Assembly: GCF_900176635.1 (NCBI RefSeq)
Contig: NZ_FXLN01000004.1
Coordinates: forward strand, 868,001-932,000
Origin: Clostridium merdae
GTDB taxonomy: Bacteria > Bacillota > Clostridia > Oscillospirales > Acutalibacteraceae
Length of the DNA stretch: 64,000 nt
Reading direction: 5' to 3'
The number at the start of each line of letters is the position of its first letter. Positions within the stretch are counted from its first letter, which is position 1. A program made the position numbers and the translations under genes. The notes beneath the pieces are model-generated. The model saw only the letters and a list, made by a program, of their open reading frames with translations. It ran no database searches and had not been told where the DNA came from. Positions 15,444 to 26,100 of the stretch are shown piece by piece.

Positions 15444-16760
15444 TCATTCTATTTTCTCTTTTTTCTTTTTCATCCATTGGTAAACGGGCAAACCCAACAG
15501 AGTAATGCCTAACCCGATGATGGAACGTAGCGGGGCATCCATCAGTGTGCTAATTAAAATGTAAATGCCGCCTACCGCACCAATAATGGGGGTGATAGGG
15601 TACAGCGGAACTCTATAATTCCCCTCTTTGGGCTTTTGCTTTTTTCGTAAAATAAATACGCCCAAAACGCCCATGGTAAAGAAAATCCATAACACGAACA
15701 CCAATAAATCGGTGAGGGTATTAAATGTTCCGGTAAGTATATATACCAGTGCAAGAATGCTTTGGAAAATGAGAGCATTTGCCGGGGTACGCAGTTTAGG
15801 GTGAACTTCTCCCAGGATTCTGGAGAACGGAAGCTGCCCTCTTTCGCCCATTGCCTGAGGTACTCGAGCCGCCGTCATCAAATATCCGTTGAGCGCACCA
15901 AACACAGAAATCATTATGCCTGCGGTAATAAAGGTTGCTCCGCCTTCACCGAACAGAACATCTGCCGCATCAGCTCCCGGTGTGGGAGAAGATACAATCT
16001 GCTCGAGCGGAAGTGCACGAAAAATCGCCACATTAAAGAGAGCGTATACCGCAATTACAAACAGCACCCCAATGGAGATAACCTTTGGCAGTGTTTTCGA
16101 TGGATTTTTCAGCTCACCTGCCATATTGGTAACACCGATCCAGCCATCATAAGCCCATAAGGTACCCAAAATGGCAGCACCAAAGCCTGCTCCTTGCAAC
16201 GCTTGCTGAGTCGAGCCTGCAAATCCCGGAATACTGGGAGAAAGCAGCCCTACCCCGATAATGGCAACAATGGGAATCAACTTGCCGACCGTTGCAAGAG
16301 TTTGAATGATACCACCGCATTTAGTAGATAAAATATTCATAACCAAAATAAATGCCAAAACACCTGCCGCCAACAGCTTTTGCTGAATGCCGCTAATCGG
16401 AATAAAATAAGCAGCATAAATAGAAAATGCAATCGCCTGTGCCGCAACAGATGCCGGGTATGAAATAACAGTTTGAACCCAGCCAAGCATAAACCCAGCT
16501 CTCTCATCGTAGAGCTCTTCCAAATAGGTGTAAAGTCCGCCTGACTTTGGTATAGCCGATGCAATTTCAGCAACTGACAGTGCCGAAGCCAGCGTGATGA
16601 TGCCACCTACTACCCAAGCGGCGATACTCATTGCTGGGCTGCCTGCATTGTTTAGAACAATACCGGGTTTTAAGAAAATGCCGGACCCAATGATCATTCC
16701 CACAACGATTGCCATTGCTTCTACAATCGTTATTGATTTTTTTAATGTGTTTTTTTCCAT
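15444..16760 (-). CDS. APC family amino acid permease
   Basis: 438 residues from the ATG at 16760 (an upstream in-frame extension lacks a site and is not hydrophobic like the family). Twelve or so membrane segments are apparent. The first contains the APC signature GMIIGSGIFLKPG, and SGGLYTYLEELY, LWAYDGWIGVTNMAGELKNP and GALNGYLMTAARVPQAMGERG match amino acid/polyamine exchangers of the serine/threonine or LAT-like group. Substrate cannot be assigned. A -10 TATAAT (16868-16873) with a poor -35 lies about 105 bases upstream. The glycohydrolase gene follows 45 bases downstream. Confidence 0.88.
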   Translation of the reverse strand: MEKNTLKKSITIVEAMAIVVGMIIGSGIFLKPGIVLNNAGSPAMSIAAWVVGGIITLASALSVAEIASAIPKSGGLYTYLEELYDERAGFMLGWVQTVISYPASVAAQAIAFSIYAAYFIPISGIQQKLLAAGVLAFILVMNILSTKCGGIIQTLATVGKLIPIVAIIGVGLLSPSIPGFAGSTQQALQGAGFGAAILGTLWAYDGWIGVTNMAGELKNPSKTLPKVISIGVLFVIAVYALFNVAIFRALPLEQIVSSPTPGADAADVLFGEGGATFITAGIMISVFGALNGYLMTAARVPQAMGERGQLPFSRILGEVHPKLRTPANALIFQSILALVYILTGTFNTLTDLLVFVLWIFFTMGVLGVFILRKKQKPKEGNYRVPLYPITPIIGAVGGIYILISTLMDAPLRSIIGLGITLLGLPVYQWMKKKKEKIE

Positions 16761-16929
16761 AACTGTTCCACAATCCTTACTAATCTCCAATTTTGCGAAC
16801 CTAGAGCAACAGAACATCATTCGGCTGCCTTCTGCACACAACCTCACCATCCTGCGATTTCTGTACTATTATACACGCTGCAGAAAGAATAGAAAAGCAT
16901 TTTTTCTCTCATATACTATGGTGTTCATA

Positions 16930-16976
16930 CAAAGAAACAGCAGCACTTCGGCCAAAAAGAGGCTGTTGTGCTGCTG
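16930..16976 (-). terminator. Probable terminator between leuS and the permease
   Basis: CAGCAGCAC (16938-16946) pairs with GTGCTGCTG (16968-16976). GCC/GGC pairs lie inside the loop, and TTTCTTTG follows on the minus strand. The rest of the 16761-17109 gap shows only the permease -10 box. Confidence 0.5.
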
Positions 16977-17109
16977 AAAGAAAATTCTATAAAGCAAAAA
17001 TCTACATTTTTTATCGGCAACATCAATGAACCACCGAATTACCTATAAATTTTAGATACTTTTATTTCTTTAAAACAAGCGGTGTTTTTATATTCTTTGC
17101 AAATAGTAA

Positions 17110-19518
17110 TTATTTTGCTACAATATTTACCAGCTTACCCGGTACATAAATTTCTTTTACTATCTGCTTACCAGCAAGCTCTGCCGCAATTTTTTCTTGC
17201 TCTTTTGCCGCTGCTACTGCCTGCTCTTTTGTAAAATCTACGGGAATTTCAACGCGGGCACGAACCTTGCCACTCACCTGCAAAGCAATTTCAACTGTAC
17301 TTTCCTGGCATTTTTCTTCCTCATACTTCGGCCAGCTTTGCTCCGAAGCAAAACCAGAACCAAGCTTTGCCTGCTCCCACACCTCTTCGGTGATATGCGG
17401 TGCAAAGGGATTCAAAAGCAAGGTAAACACACGCAGTTCTTCGCGGTTAATGGAACCAACATCAGAAATATCGTTGATGAGAGCCATCAAAGCAGCGATT
17501 GCCGTATTAAACTTCAGGCCTTCAACATCCTCGCCGACCTTTTTGATTGTTTTATGGAACGCATGCTCCAGCGCGGGGGTAATTGTATCACCCGGAACCA
17601 TACGTTCAACTAAGGCATAATAACGCTCTAAGAATCGGCGGCTGCCTTTGATGCTAGCGGTGTTCCATGGCGCGGCTTTTTCAAAGTCACCAATGAACAT
17701 TTCGTATAGGCGCATGGTATCTGCACCATACTCGTCCACAATCACATCTGGGTTCACAACATTGCCGCGCGATTTACTCATCTTCTCGCCGTTTTCGCCC
17801 AAAATCATACCGTGGCTGGTGCGCTTGGCATAGGGCTCAGCAGTGGGAACCACGCCTATGTCATATAAGAATTTATGCCAGAAACGGCTATACAGCAAAT
17901 GAAGCGTTGTGTGCTCCATGCCACCGTTATACCAATCAACCGGTGACCAATACTCGAGTGCCTCTTTGCTGGCCAGAGCCTCTGTATTATGGGGATCCAT
18001 ATAGCGCAGGAAATACCACGAAGAACCTGCCCATTGGGGCATGGTATCCGTTTCGCGTTTAGCTGGACCGCCGCAATGCGGGCAAGTGGTATTTACCCAG
18101 TCTGTCATGTGAGCCAGAGGTGATTCGCCATTGTCGGTTGGCTCATAGGATTTTACCTCCGGAAGAGTCAAGGGCAGCTCGCTTTCCGGCAAACCAACAT
18201 AACCGCATTTATCACAGTGCACAATCGGGATGGGCTCGCCCCAATACCGCTGGCGGGAGAACACCCAGTCGCGTAGCTTAAAGTTTACCTTTTGCTCACC
18301 AATGCCCTTTTCGGCAAGGTATTCGATAATCTTCTTTTTGGCTTCTTCCACGGTCAAGCCGTCTAATATGCCGGAATTGACCATGATGCCGGTATCACAA
18401 TCGGTAAATGCTTCTTCTTCCACATTGCCGCCCTTAACCACTTCAACAATGGGAAGATTGAATTTCTTTGCAAATTCCCAATCGCGGGTATCGTGCCCGG
18501 GAACGGCCATAATGGCACCGGTACCGTAAGAAACCAGAACATAATCGGAAATGAAGATGGGAATCTCTTTCCCCGTTAGCGGGTTTGTTGCGGTTACACC
18601 TTGCAAACGAACACCGGTTTTCTCTTTTGCTACCTCAGTTCGCTCAAAGTCGGATTTTTTCGCCGCTGCCTGCTGGTAAGCATGAATTTCATCCAGATTT
18701 TGAAGGCTCTGTGCCCAAGTTTCCAAATAAGGATGCTCGGGAGAAAGCACCATATAAGTTGCACCGTAGAGTGTGTCGGGTCTTGTAGTATAAATAGTCA
18801 GCTCTTCCCCGTGACTGGTACCAAAACGAACCTCCGCACCGGTGGAACGACCAATCCAGTTTCTTTGCTGTGCCTTTACACGGTCAGGGTAATCCACCAA
18901 ATCCAAATCGTCTACAAGGCGCTGTGCATACTCGGTAATCTTGAGCATCCACTGCGATTTCACCTTATGAACAACCTCACTGCTGCAACGCTCACATACA
19001 CCGTTTACCACTTCTTCATTAGCGAGAACACATTTGCACGAGGTGCACCAGTTTACAGACATCTCTTTTTTATAGGCGAGACCACGGTGGAACATCTGCA
19101 AGAAAATCCACTGCGTCCATTTATAGTAGGAGGGGTCCGTCGTGTTAATCTCTCTGGACCAATCGAACGAAATGCCCAACGCTTGAAGCTGCTGCTTAAA
19201 GCGGGCAATATTTTTCTCGGTAACAATTGCCGGGTGAACATGGTTTTTAATTGCAAAGTTTTCCGTCGGCAGGCCAAAGGCGTCCCAGCCAATGGGGTAC
19301 AGTACATTATAGCCCATCATTCTGCGACGACGCGACACAATATCGAGCGCTGTGTAAGAGCGCGGGTGCCCAACATGAAGCCCTTGTCCCGACGGATACG
19401 GAAACTCAATCAACGCATAAAACTTCGGCTTCTCTGTAGATGTGGAAGCATGAAAAACCCCTGCTTCTTCCCACTTTTTCTGCCACCGTGCCTCAATCGG
19501 CTTATGTTCGTATTTCAC
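17110..19518 (-). CDS. leuS: Leucyl-tRNA synthetase
   Basis: 802 residues, class Ia synthetase that charges tRNA-Leu. The HIGH motif appears as HVGH at residues 48-51 within FPYPSGQGLHVGHP. A zinc-type insertion with CTSC and CERC is near 155-178. The editing domain contains TIYTTRPDTLYGATYM near 245. The catalytic KMSKSRGNV lies near 578, and the C-terminal anticodon and tail domains follow (VSGKVRARVEIPVD). The length is normal for bacteria. No T-box leader can exist directly upstream: rsfS ends 14 bases before the start. It is the last gene of a core run from ftsY onwards. Confidence 0.97.
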   Translation of the reverse strand: MKYEHKPIEARWQKKWEEAGVFHASTSTEKPKFYALIEFPYPSGQGLHVGHPRSYTALDIVSRRRRMMGYNVLYPIGWDAFGLPTENFAIKNHVHPAIVTEKNIARFKQQLQALGISFDWSREINTTDPSYYKWTQWIFLQMFHRGLAYKKEMSVNWCTSCKCVLANEEVVNGVCERCSSEVVHKVKSQWMLKITEYAQRLVDDLDLVDYPDRVKAQQRNWIGRSTGAEVRFGTSHGEELTIYTTRPDTLYGATYMVLSPEHPYLETWAQSLQNLDEIHAYQQAAAKKSDFERTEVAKEKTGVRLQGVTATNPLTGKEIPIFISDYVLVSYGTGAIMAVPGHDTRDWEFAKKFNLPIVEVVKGGNVEEEAFTDCDTGIMVNSGILDGLTVEEAKKKIIEYLAEKGIGEQKVNFKLRDWVFSRQRYWGEPIPIVHCDKCGYVGLPESELPLTLPEVKSYEPTDNGESPLAHMTDWVNTTCPHCGGPAKRETDTMPQWAGSSWYFLRYMDPHNTEALASKEALEYWSPVDWYNGGMEHTTLHLLYSRFWHKFLYDIGVVPTAEPYAKRTSHGMILGENGEKMSKSRGNVVNPDVIVDEYGADTMRLYEMFIGDFEKAAPWNTASIKGSRRFLERYYALVERMVPGDTITPALEHAFHKTIKKVGEDVEGLKFNTAIAALMALINDISDVGSINREELRVFTLLLNPFAPHITEEVWEQAKLGSGFASEQSWPKYEEEKCQESTVEIALQVSGKVRARVEIPVDFTKEQAVAAAKEQEKIAAELAGKQIVKEIYVPGKLVNIVAK

Positions 19519-19531
19519 TTGGTGCTCCCCC

Positions 19532-19891
19532 TCATTCCGCTTGGCTCAAAAAATCAAGACTAATTGTTTCTGCGTCTTTCCACAGGCGGTCTAAATCATA
19601 AAATTGGCGTGCTTCGCCGGTAAATACATGAATGACCACATGACCGTAATCCAGAAGAATCCAAGCATTGGAGCGGTAGCCCTCAACGTGGTCTGCCATA
19701 ATACCGTTTTCTTTCAGCTGAAACTCCACTTCGTCAGCCAAAGCCTTTACATGCGTGCTGCTCGTACCGGTAGCCAGCACAAAATAATCTGCCAGAACAG
19801 AAAGCTCTTGAATCCCAAGCACCTTCAGTTCATCGGCCTTTTTGTTGTCTAAAATAACTGCGGCCTTTTGGGCCAGCTCTAATGCCGTCAT
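19532..19891 (-). CDS. rsfS: Ribosome silencing factor RsfS
   Basis: 119 residues, the Iojap/RsfS fold. The family signature is present as ELSVLADYFVLATGTSSTHVKALADEV, and later WILLDYGHVVIHVF. RsfS binds ribosomal protein L14 and blocks subunit joining when nutrients fall. It lies between yqeK and leuS, the usual Firmicutes nadD-yqeK-rsfS order. The start ATG is at 19891. Confidence 0.94.
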   Translation of the reverse strand: MTALELAQKAAVILDNKKADELKVLGIQELSVLADYFVLATGTSSTHVKALADEVEFQLKENGIMADHVEGYRSNAWILLDYGHVVIHVFTGEARQFYDLDRLWKDAETISLDFLSQAE

Positions 19892-19924
19892 CTGGTAACC
19901 ACCATTTCTATAATCAAATTTGTA

Positions 19925-20494
19925 TTACTTGCCGCGTGCAACAATCTCTGCGTTATATGCGGCTAAACTATCAGGATGAATCGGTTTTTGATTCTGCGAT
20001 AAATCTTGTATCGTAAATATAAGCCCTGCCATGACAGCATCCTGCAAACCATGGTGCGCTGCTTCACGAAGCTCCTGTACACCATCGTAATCGCGCTCAT
20101 CTGAAATGAAATCTGCTACAAACACAATTTTTTCAAGCGCAGACATATTGGCTCGCCCGGTGGTGTGGTAGCGCACCGCGTTCACCACCTCGGCATCCTC
20201 AATACCCAGCACCTTTTGAAGGTACGCGGCACCGGCCATGGCATGCCAAAGCTTGGGTGCAGAACGCTCTACATCTGTGAGCATTATACCAGAGCTTTCC
20301 ATGATTTTCAACTGCTCCTCGGGTGGGGCTTCCTTCATAATATCGTGAAGAACACCGGCTAGTCTGGCCTTTTGCGGGTCAGCTCCGTTTTGTACTGCAA
20401 GCTCCTCTGCTGCCTTTGCAACATTCATGCTGTGTATAAAACGCTTCTCCGACAGGCGGCTGCGAACGATTTCTTCATACTGTTTTTCATCCAT
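19925..20494 (-). CDS. yqeK: YqeK family HD-domain hydrolase (symmetrical dinucleoside tetraphosphatase)
   Basis: 189 residues. HD-domain residues are visible as HSMNVAKAAEELA (about 21-33), LAGVLHDIMKE (about 45-55), LWHAMAGAAYL (about 81-91) and AVRYHTTGRANMS (about 106-118). YqeK enzymes split Ap4A symmetrically into two ADP. The first bases overlap the nadD end by 8, so the two genes are probably translationally linked. Confidence 0.92.
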   Translation of the reverse strand: MDEKQYEEIVRSRLSEKRFIHSMNVAKAAEELAVQNGADPQKARLAGVLHDIMKEAPPEEQLKIMESSGIMLTDVERSAPKLWHAMAGAAYLQKVLGIEDAEVVNAVRYHTTGRANMSALEKIVFVADFISDERDYDGVQELREAAHHGLQDAVMAGLIFTIQDLSQNQKPIHPDSLAAYNAEIVARGK

Positions 20495-21122
20495 TGGAAT
20501 TCCCCCCGTATAAATGATGCTGAAAAATATAATCCTCCACAGCCTTTGGAACCAAATCCGCTATGGGAAGACTTTGCTTGACTCGCTCCCGCACCAATGT
20601 AGATGAAATTGGTAAAAGTGGCAGTTCCTCCACATGTGTTTTTGCACCCAGAGCATTTAGCTTTTCAGCATACCACAAAAGCTCATCTTTCCCATTTTCG
20701 TCTCGTGGGACTGCACACATTCGCGCCAGCCGGAACAATGTTTTGTATTCTCGCCACTGCTCCAAGGTTAAGAACATATCGGCTCCCATCAAGAGGTAAA
20801 GCTCGGTATCTGGGTAAGCATGGTGTAGCTGGCGCAAAGTGTCTACCGTGTAGCTTGGTCCCTTGCGGTGCAGTTCGATGTCCGACACCTCAAGCCCATG
20901 CGGCTGCGCCGCCAAACGGCACATTGTGAGGCGATCGTTGGCGTTTGCCAAATCCTCTGCAGCCTTGTGCGGCGGCACAAGAGACGGTATCAGCATCACA
21001 CGGTCAATCCCCAAACGCTCCTGAAAGCCCTGAACCAAATGCAAATGCCCGTTATGAATGGGATTAAAGGTTCCGCCAAATACAGCCAGCTTTTTCATGG
21101 GCACTTCTGTTTTGAAACACAA
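20487..21122 (-). CDS. nadD: Nicotinate-nucleotide adenylyltransferase
   Basis: 211 residues from TTG at 21122, or 203 from ATG at 21098. NadD joins ATP and nicotinate mononucleotide in NAD synthesis. FGGTFNPIHNGHLHL carries the HxGH nucleotidyltransferase motif, and ISSTLVRERVKQ near the C terminus is the second phosphate-binding motif. The TTG has a good AAAGGAG site ten bases upstream, while the ATG matches the family N terminus but has a poor site; the choice is open. It begins the nadD-yqeK-rsfS-leuS run. Confidence 0.94.
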   Translation of the reverse strand: MCFKTEVPMKKLAVFGGTFNPIHNGHLHLVQGFQERLGIDRVMLIPSLVPPHKAAEDLANANDRLTMCRLAAQPHGLEVSDIELHRKGPSYTVDTLRQLHHAYPDTELYLLMGADMFLTLEQWREYKTLFRLARMCAVPRDENGKDELLWYAEKLNALGAKTHVEELPLLPISSTLVRERVKQSLPIADLVPKAVEDYIFQHHLYGGNSNG

Positions 21123-21204
21123 CTCGATTCCGCTCCTTTACTTTTCCCTGTAATGGATGGGAAAAATTCAGTTCTAAAGATAAAATCAAGTATTCTGTGA
21201 CCCA

Positions 21205-21510
21205 TTATTTTTTAGGAGCTCTTGGTAGAACAATTTTGGGCTCCTTGTGGTTTTTACGGTAGAGAATAAACTTGCTGCCAATCACCTGCACCACTTCCGC
21301 AGAGAGAGGAGTCGCAAGCTCATCTGCTGCCTGACGGGCAGTCATACCAGCGCTTTCCAGCACCTTGCCCTTAATCAGTTCACGAGCGGTGAGCGCATCG
21401 TCTGCCTGCTTTTCAATATCGCTGCTCATTCCGTCCTTGCCAATCATTAAAATCGTGTCAATCGAGTTTGCCAAAGAACGAAGATACGCCCGCTGCTTAC
21501 TAGTAATCAT
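21205..21510 (-). CDS. yhbY: YhbY family CRM-domain RNA-binding protein
   Basis: 101 residues, one CRM domain: SKQRAYLRSLANSID, then MIGKDGMSSDIEKQADDAL, ARELIKGKVLESAG and the KFILYRKNH tail. YhbY proteins associate with pre-50S particles. An ATG at 21510 follows a GGAGTATATGG-type site. It lies between rdgB and nadD in the same direction. Confidence 0.93.
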   Translation of the reverse strand: MITSKQRAYLRSLANSIDTILMIGKDGMSSDIEKQADDALTARELIKGKVLESAGMTARQAADELATPLSAEVVQVIGSKFILYRKNHKEPKIVLPRAPKK

Positions 21511-21528
21511 TCCATATACTCCTTTATT

Positions 21529-22113
21529 TTAACCGTTTTTCTTCCAATTTTCCAGTTCCTGCGCTAATTTAGAAAGCGCAAGACCACGATGGCTGATGCT
21601 GTCTTTTTCTTCTGCTGTCATTTCTGCATAGGATTGCTCCCCTACAAGGAAAACGGGGTCATAACCAAAACCGCCCTCTCCCTTTGGTGCATACGCGATT
21701 TTACCCTCACAAGCACCCTCTGCGGTAAGCACCTTACCATCCGGAAACACACAGCAAACCGCACTTACGAAACGTGCGGTTCTTTTTTCTGTAGGAACTG
21801 CCTCAAGCTCGTTTAACAGCTTTTCATAACGCTGCTTGTCGGTTGCACCCTCGCCTGCATAGCGTGCCGAATACACGCCGGGTGCGCCGTCAAGCGCGTC
21901 TACCACAAGGCCGGAATCATCTGCAATGGCAGGCATTCCGGTTTCTTTGCAAGCAGATTCCGCTTTGAGCAAAGCATTCTCTTCAAACGTAGTTCCGGTT
22001 TCTTCCACCTCGGGCAAATCCTCGCGAATGATTGCATCAAAACCCAAGGGCACTAAAATACGCCTTAGCTCTTTAAGTTTTTTTGCATTGTGTGTTGCGA
22101 TTACAAATGTCAT
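21529..22113 (-). CDS. rdgB: XTP/dITP diphosphatase (RdgB/HAM1 family)
   Basis: 194 residues. The family markers IATHNAKKLKELRRIL, TFEENALLKAESA, AIADDSGLVVDALDGAPGVYSARYAG, GGFGYDPVF and SHRGLALSKL are all present in order. The enzyme removes deaminated purine triphosphates (XTP, ITP, dITP) from the pool. It overlaps the end of ftsY by four bases (ATGA type), indicating coupling. Confidence 0.95.
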   Translation of the reverse strand: MTFVIATHNAKKLKELRRILVPLGFDAIIREDLPEVEETGTTFEENALLKAESACKETGMPAIADDSGLVVDALDGAPGVYSARYAGEGATDKQRYEKLLNELEAVPTEKRTARFVSAVCCVFPDGKVLTAEGACEGKIAYAPKGEGGFGYDPVFLVGEQSYAEMTAEEKDSISHRGLALSKLAQELENWKKNG

Positions 22114-23027
22114 TCTTCTTCCCTCTCAAACAATGCCGCCGCGAAATCGTCCGCTTCAAACGGCTGCAAATCATCTATTTTTTCACCAAGACCAATGAGC
22201 TTTACAGGCAAGCCAAGCTCCTGCCGGATGGGCAGAACCACACCACCACGTGCAGTACCGTCTAGCTTTGTGAGCACAATACCTGTAAGGCCTGCTGCAA
22301 GCTGAAACTCTCTTGCCTGATTCACGGCATTTTGCCCAGTTGTTGCGTCGAGCACCAAAAGAACCTCTTTGTCACACTCCGGCAATTCACGGTCAATGAT
22401 ACGGCTGATTTTCGCAAGCTCATCCATCAAATGCTTCTTATTATGCAGGCGCCCGGCAGTATCACAAATCACCACATCCATACCGCGTGCTTTGGCAGCC
22501 GCAATGGTATCGAACACCACTGCCGCGGGGTCAGAGCCCTCCGCATGCTTTACCATCGGAACATCGGCACGGTCTGCCCACACCTGAAGCTGGTCGATTG
22601 CCGCCGCGCGGAACGTATCTGCCGCACCGAGGATGACCTTCTTCCCCTCACGCGAAAGCTTAGCGGCAAGCTTGCCGATGGTGGTTGTTTTGCCTACGCC
22701 GTTCACACCGATGATGAGAATGACAGACGGCTTTGTGTTAAGCTGTAGTTCTTCCCCACCGCTGAGCATTTCAGAAACAATTTCTCGCAGGAGACCGCGA
22801 ACGTCCGCCGGGTTTGTAACACCGTTCTTTTTCACGCGAACGCGTAGCTCCTCACAAATTTTAGCAGACGTAGCAGCGCCAACATCTCCCATTATCAGCA
22901 GCTCTTCCAGCTCTTCAAACAGCTCTTCATCAATTTTAGTAAAGCTGTTGAGCATGGTGTCAATTTGCCCGGTTATGCTGTCGCGTGTTTTTTTCAGTCC
23001 CTCTTTGATTTTATCAAAAAATCCCAT
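22110..23027 (-). CDS. ftsY: Signal recognition particle receptor FtsY
   Basis: 305 residues. It has a helical N domain (about 1-95) and an SRP GTPase (G) domain: G1 GVNGVGKTT at about 107-115, DTFRAAAIDQL, G3 DTAGRLHNKKHLMDEL, and G4 TKLDGTARGG. There is no long acidic A domain, as is usual in Firmicutes. It docks SRP-ribosome complexes at the membrane. It lies about 100 bases downstream of smc, the conserved rnc-smc-ftsY order. Confidence 0.96.
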   Translation of the reverse strand: MGFFDKIKEGLKKTRDSITGQIDTMLNSFTKIDEELFEELEELLIMGDVGAATSAKICEELRVRVKKNGVTNPADVRGLLREIVSEMLSGGEELQLNTKPSVILIIGVNGVGKTTTIGKLAAKLSREGKKVILGAADTFRAAAIDQLQVWADRADVPMVKHAEGSDPAAVVFDTIAAAKARGMDVVICDTAGRLHNKKHLMDELAKISRIIDRELPECDKEVLLVLDATTGQNAVNQAREFQLAAGLTGIVLTKLDGTARGGVVLPIRQELGLPVKLIGLGEKIDDLQPFEADDFAAALFEREEE

Positions 23028-23128
23028 CGCAAACTCCTTTTACATGTACTCCGGTATTGGTCTTGTATTCCTTATCGTAGTGCATACACGGCTATATCTC
23101 CGTTTCTATTGATAGCTTCTTCGTGCCG

Positions 23129-26100
23129 CTATCCAATCCCAAGTTTTTGCTCCATTTCAGAAGCGTGAAGCTCCAGCAATTTTGAAACACCTTCGTCCTG
23201 CATGGTAACCCCGTACAGTACGTCTGCCTCTTCCATGGTGCCACGGCGGTGTGTAATTACAATAAACTGTGTGTTTTGGTTCATCCCGCGCAGGTAGCCC
23301 GCGAAACGGTCAACGTTTACGTCATCAAGTGCCGCTTCAATTTCATCGAGTACACAAAACGGAGGTGGATTAACTTTCATGATTGCAAAATAGAGCGCTA
23401 TGGCAACCAGTGCTTTTTCACCGCCGGAGAGAGACTCTAAATGCGCAACAATTTTGCCCGGTGGTTGAACCGCGATTTCAATTCCAGAGGTGAGTACATC
23501 CTCCGGCTGGCTGAGCGTCAGCTCGGCGGAGCCTCCCCCAAACAGCGAACGGAACGTCTCTGAAAAATGCTGACGAATTTTTTCAAAACGCTGCAAGAAA
23601 AGCTCCTGCATTTTTTGAGTCAGCTCACTGATGAGCTTTCGCAGTTCATCTCGCGATTTCTCTACGTCGCCAATTTGCTCCTTCATAAACTCGTAGCGCT
23701 CGGCAACCTCTTTGTATTCTTCCACGGCTGCCACATTCACGGTGCCTAACGCCTTTATTTTGCCTTTTAGCTCATTGAGGCGTCGCTTAGCGGTAGCAAC
23801 ATCTTCTAAGCGAGGGCAAATTTCTTCTGCTTCACGCCGAGTTAATTCGTATTCTTCCCATAAACGAGAGATAATTTCATCGTATTCCTTTTGCACATTG
23901 GCACGCCGTTCCTCCAAACGAGCCATTTCTTGCCCGATGGTATCGCGTGAGGAGGATTGCTCCCGCTCCTGAGACCGAAGCTGGGATGCCTTTGTTTCAT
24001 ATTCTGCCCGTTGTTTTGCGATTCCTTCCACGCTTTCACGAGAAGCTACTGCGGCATCCCGCAGTTCCTTGGCGTGCAGGCGTAGCTGCTCTGCCTGCTT
24101 TTTCAGCTCACAATCTTTATTCGTTAGCTGTACTAGCTCCTCGTTTAGTCGCTGTACCACACCGGCAAAGTTTTGGCGGCGGTTTTCTAGCTCTATTGCG
24201 GCGGCAGCGAGTGCCTCTTTTTCTTTTTGAGCAGAAAGTACCGTCATGCGCGCTTCCTGCAACGCATCCGTCAATGCTTGGTAACGTTTTTCCAGCTCTT
24301 CGCGGTTGCCGGTGATTTGGCTTACGCTCTCTTTTAAAGAAAGTATTTGTTCTTCCAACGCTTTGGCTTCACGCAAGGCCAGCTCTTTTTGCTCATGAAG
24401 CTGCATAAGTCTTTGTTCGGCCTGCTCTTGCTCTTTTACAAGCTCATTTGCGCCATTCTCCAAAGTTTGCCGCTCCGCTTTGATACGGCCATGCTCGGCC
24501 TGTATATGCACACGGTCTTCTTTAGCGGTGCTCAGCTCTGCTTGCGCAGTAACGAGTGAGGCCTGTGCAGAAGAATATTCTGTCTGTGCAGCTTTGAGTG
24601 CACCTTCTGCCTCCTCTGCCTTTTGTGAAAGCAACACAGCTTGTTTTTTCGCCTGCTCCATCTGTGCGGCACGGCTTAAAAGCCCTGCATTTTTTGCCAG
24701 CGAACCGCCGGTAAGTGAGCCGCCTGCGTTTACCAGCTGTCCATCCAGCGTCACCACACGGAAACGGTAGGAATAGCGCTTTGCAATCGCAACGGCACTG
24801 TCAAGGTCCTCCGCTATCACAATTCGCCCTAGCAAAGAACGCATGATTCCAGCGTATTTTGCATCGCAGCCACAAACGGAAAATGCAACACCCACAAACC
24901 CAAGGCAATCGGCAAGACCTTGCTCCTGCAACAGATTCCCGTGAATTGTGGAGATTGGCAAAAAGGTTGCCCGACCAGAATCCTTCTTTTTAAGCAGCTC
25001 AATCGCCCGTTTCGCGTCCTGCTCTGTTTCCACCAGAATGTTTTGCATGGAAGCACCCAGCGCTGTTTCAACCGCAACAGCGTATTCGGCAGGTACCTGC
25101 AATAGTCGGGAAACCGGGCCATGAATTCCGTTTAGGTTACCATGCCCTACTTCCTTCATTACTGTTTTTACACTGTGTGCAAAGCCCTCAAGGTTTCGCT
25201 CCATCTCTTCGAGCAGCTTAACTCGCCTCGCCTGCTCACCGGCATCCAGCCGAAGCTGTTCACTGTTGCGTTTGGCTTCCTCCAAGCGTTTCTGCCGGGA
25301 ATCAAGCCGCATTTCAAACCCTCGAGCCGTATTCGATAAGGATGCAATGGAATCCTCTACATTTTGCAAAAGTGTACTGCACTCCTGCTCCTTCGTTTTG
25401 AGCTCTTGCTTGAGCTTTTCCCTATTTTCCAGCGCCTGCCGTACCGTGGCACGGCGCAGTTCAATTTCCGCAACTGCGGTGACCGCCGTCATTTCACGTA
25501 TTTTTGCCTGTGAAACTTCAGCAGTAAGCTGAGCAAGCAAGCGGGTTTGCTCTTCCATTTGGCCGGAATACTGCTCCATGGAGCCTCTTAGTTCTTCCAG
25601 CCGTTTTGAAACAACCTCTACCTCTTCTTGCTGCATGAGTACAAAGCGGTCTTTATCCTGCATCTCGCTTTGTTTATCATCCATTTCTTTACGCAAATCT
25701 TCATCAGATAGAGAGGATTGCTCCAGCTCCTTTAAAATACGCTCTTGATTCTGCCGATTATGTTCCCGGTCGTTTTCTAAAACGGCCGCCTCGCCGTCCT
25801 TTCGGGCGGCTTCTTCCTCCTTGGTGGAAGCGAGGGCTCTCGCCTCATCCATTCTGGAGGTACAGGCATTTACTGCTTGATAATTTTCTTCAATCAGCCG
25901 TTCCACTTCGGCGGCCTTTTTATCTAGTTCTTCCTGTTGGCTGCGCGCTAGTAAGAGTTTATCCTCGTAGTCACGTAAAATCTTACCGGAACGCCCCAAT
26001 GTGTTAAGCCATAAGCCAATTTCAAGCGTGCGCTTTTCTTCGGCATACTCTAAAAACTGCTTTGCTTTTTCCGCCTGCTCACGCAAAGGGCCAACTCGGG

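Noticed and set aside
19519..19531. T-box leader of leuS
   Set aside because: Only 13 bases separate leuS from rsfS, so no leader can exist there.
18601..19563. Open frame on the plus strand over leuS
   Set aside because: It lies antisense to the catalytic domain of leuS and has no recognisable motif.
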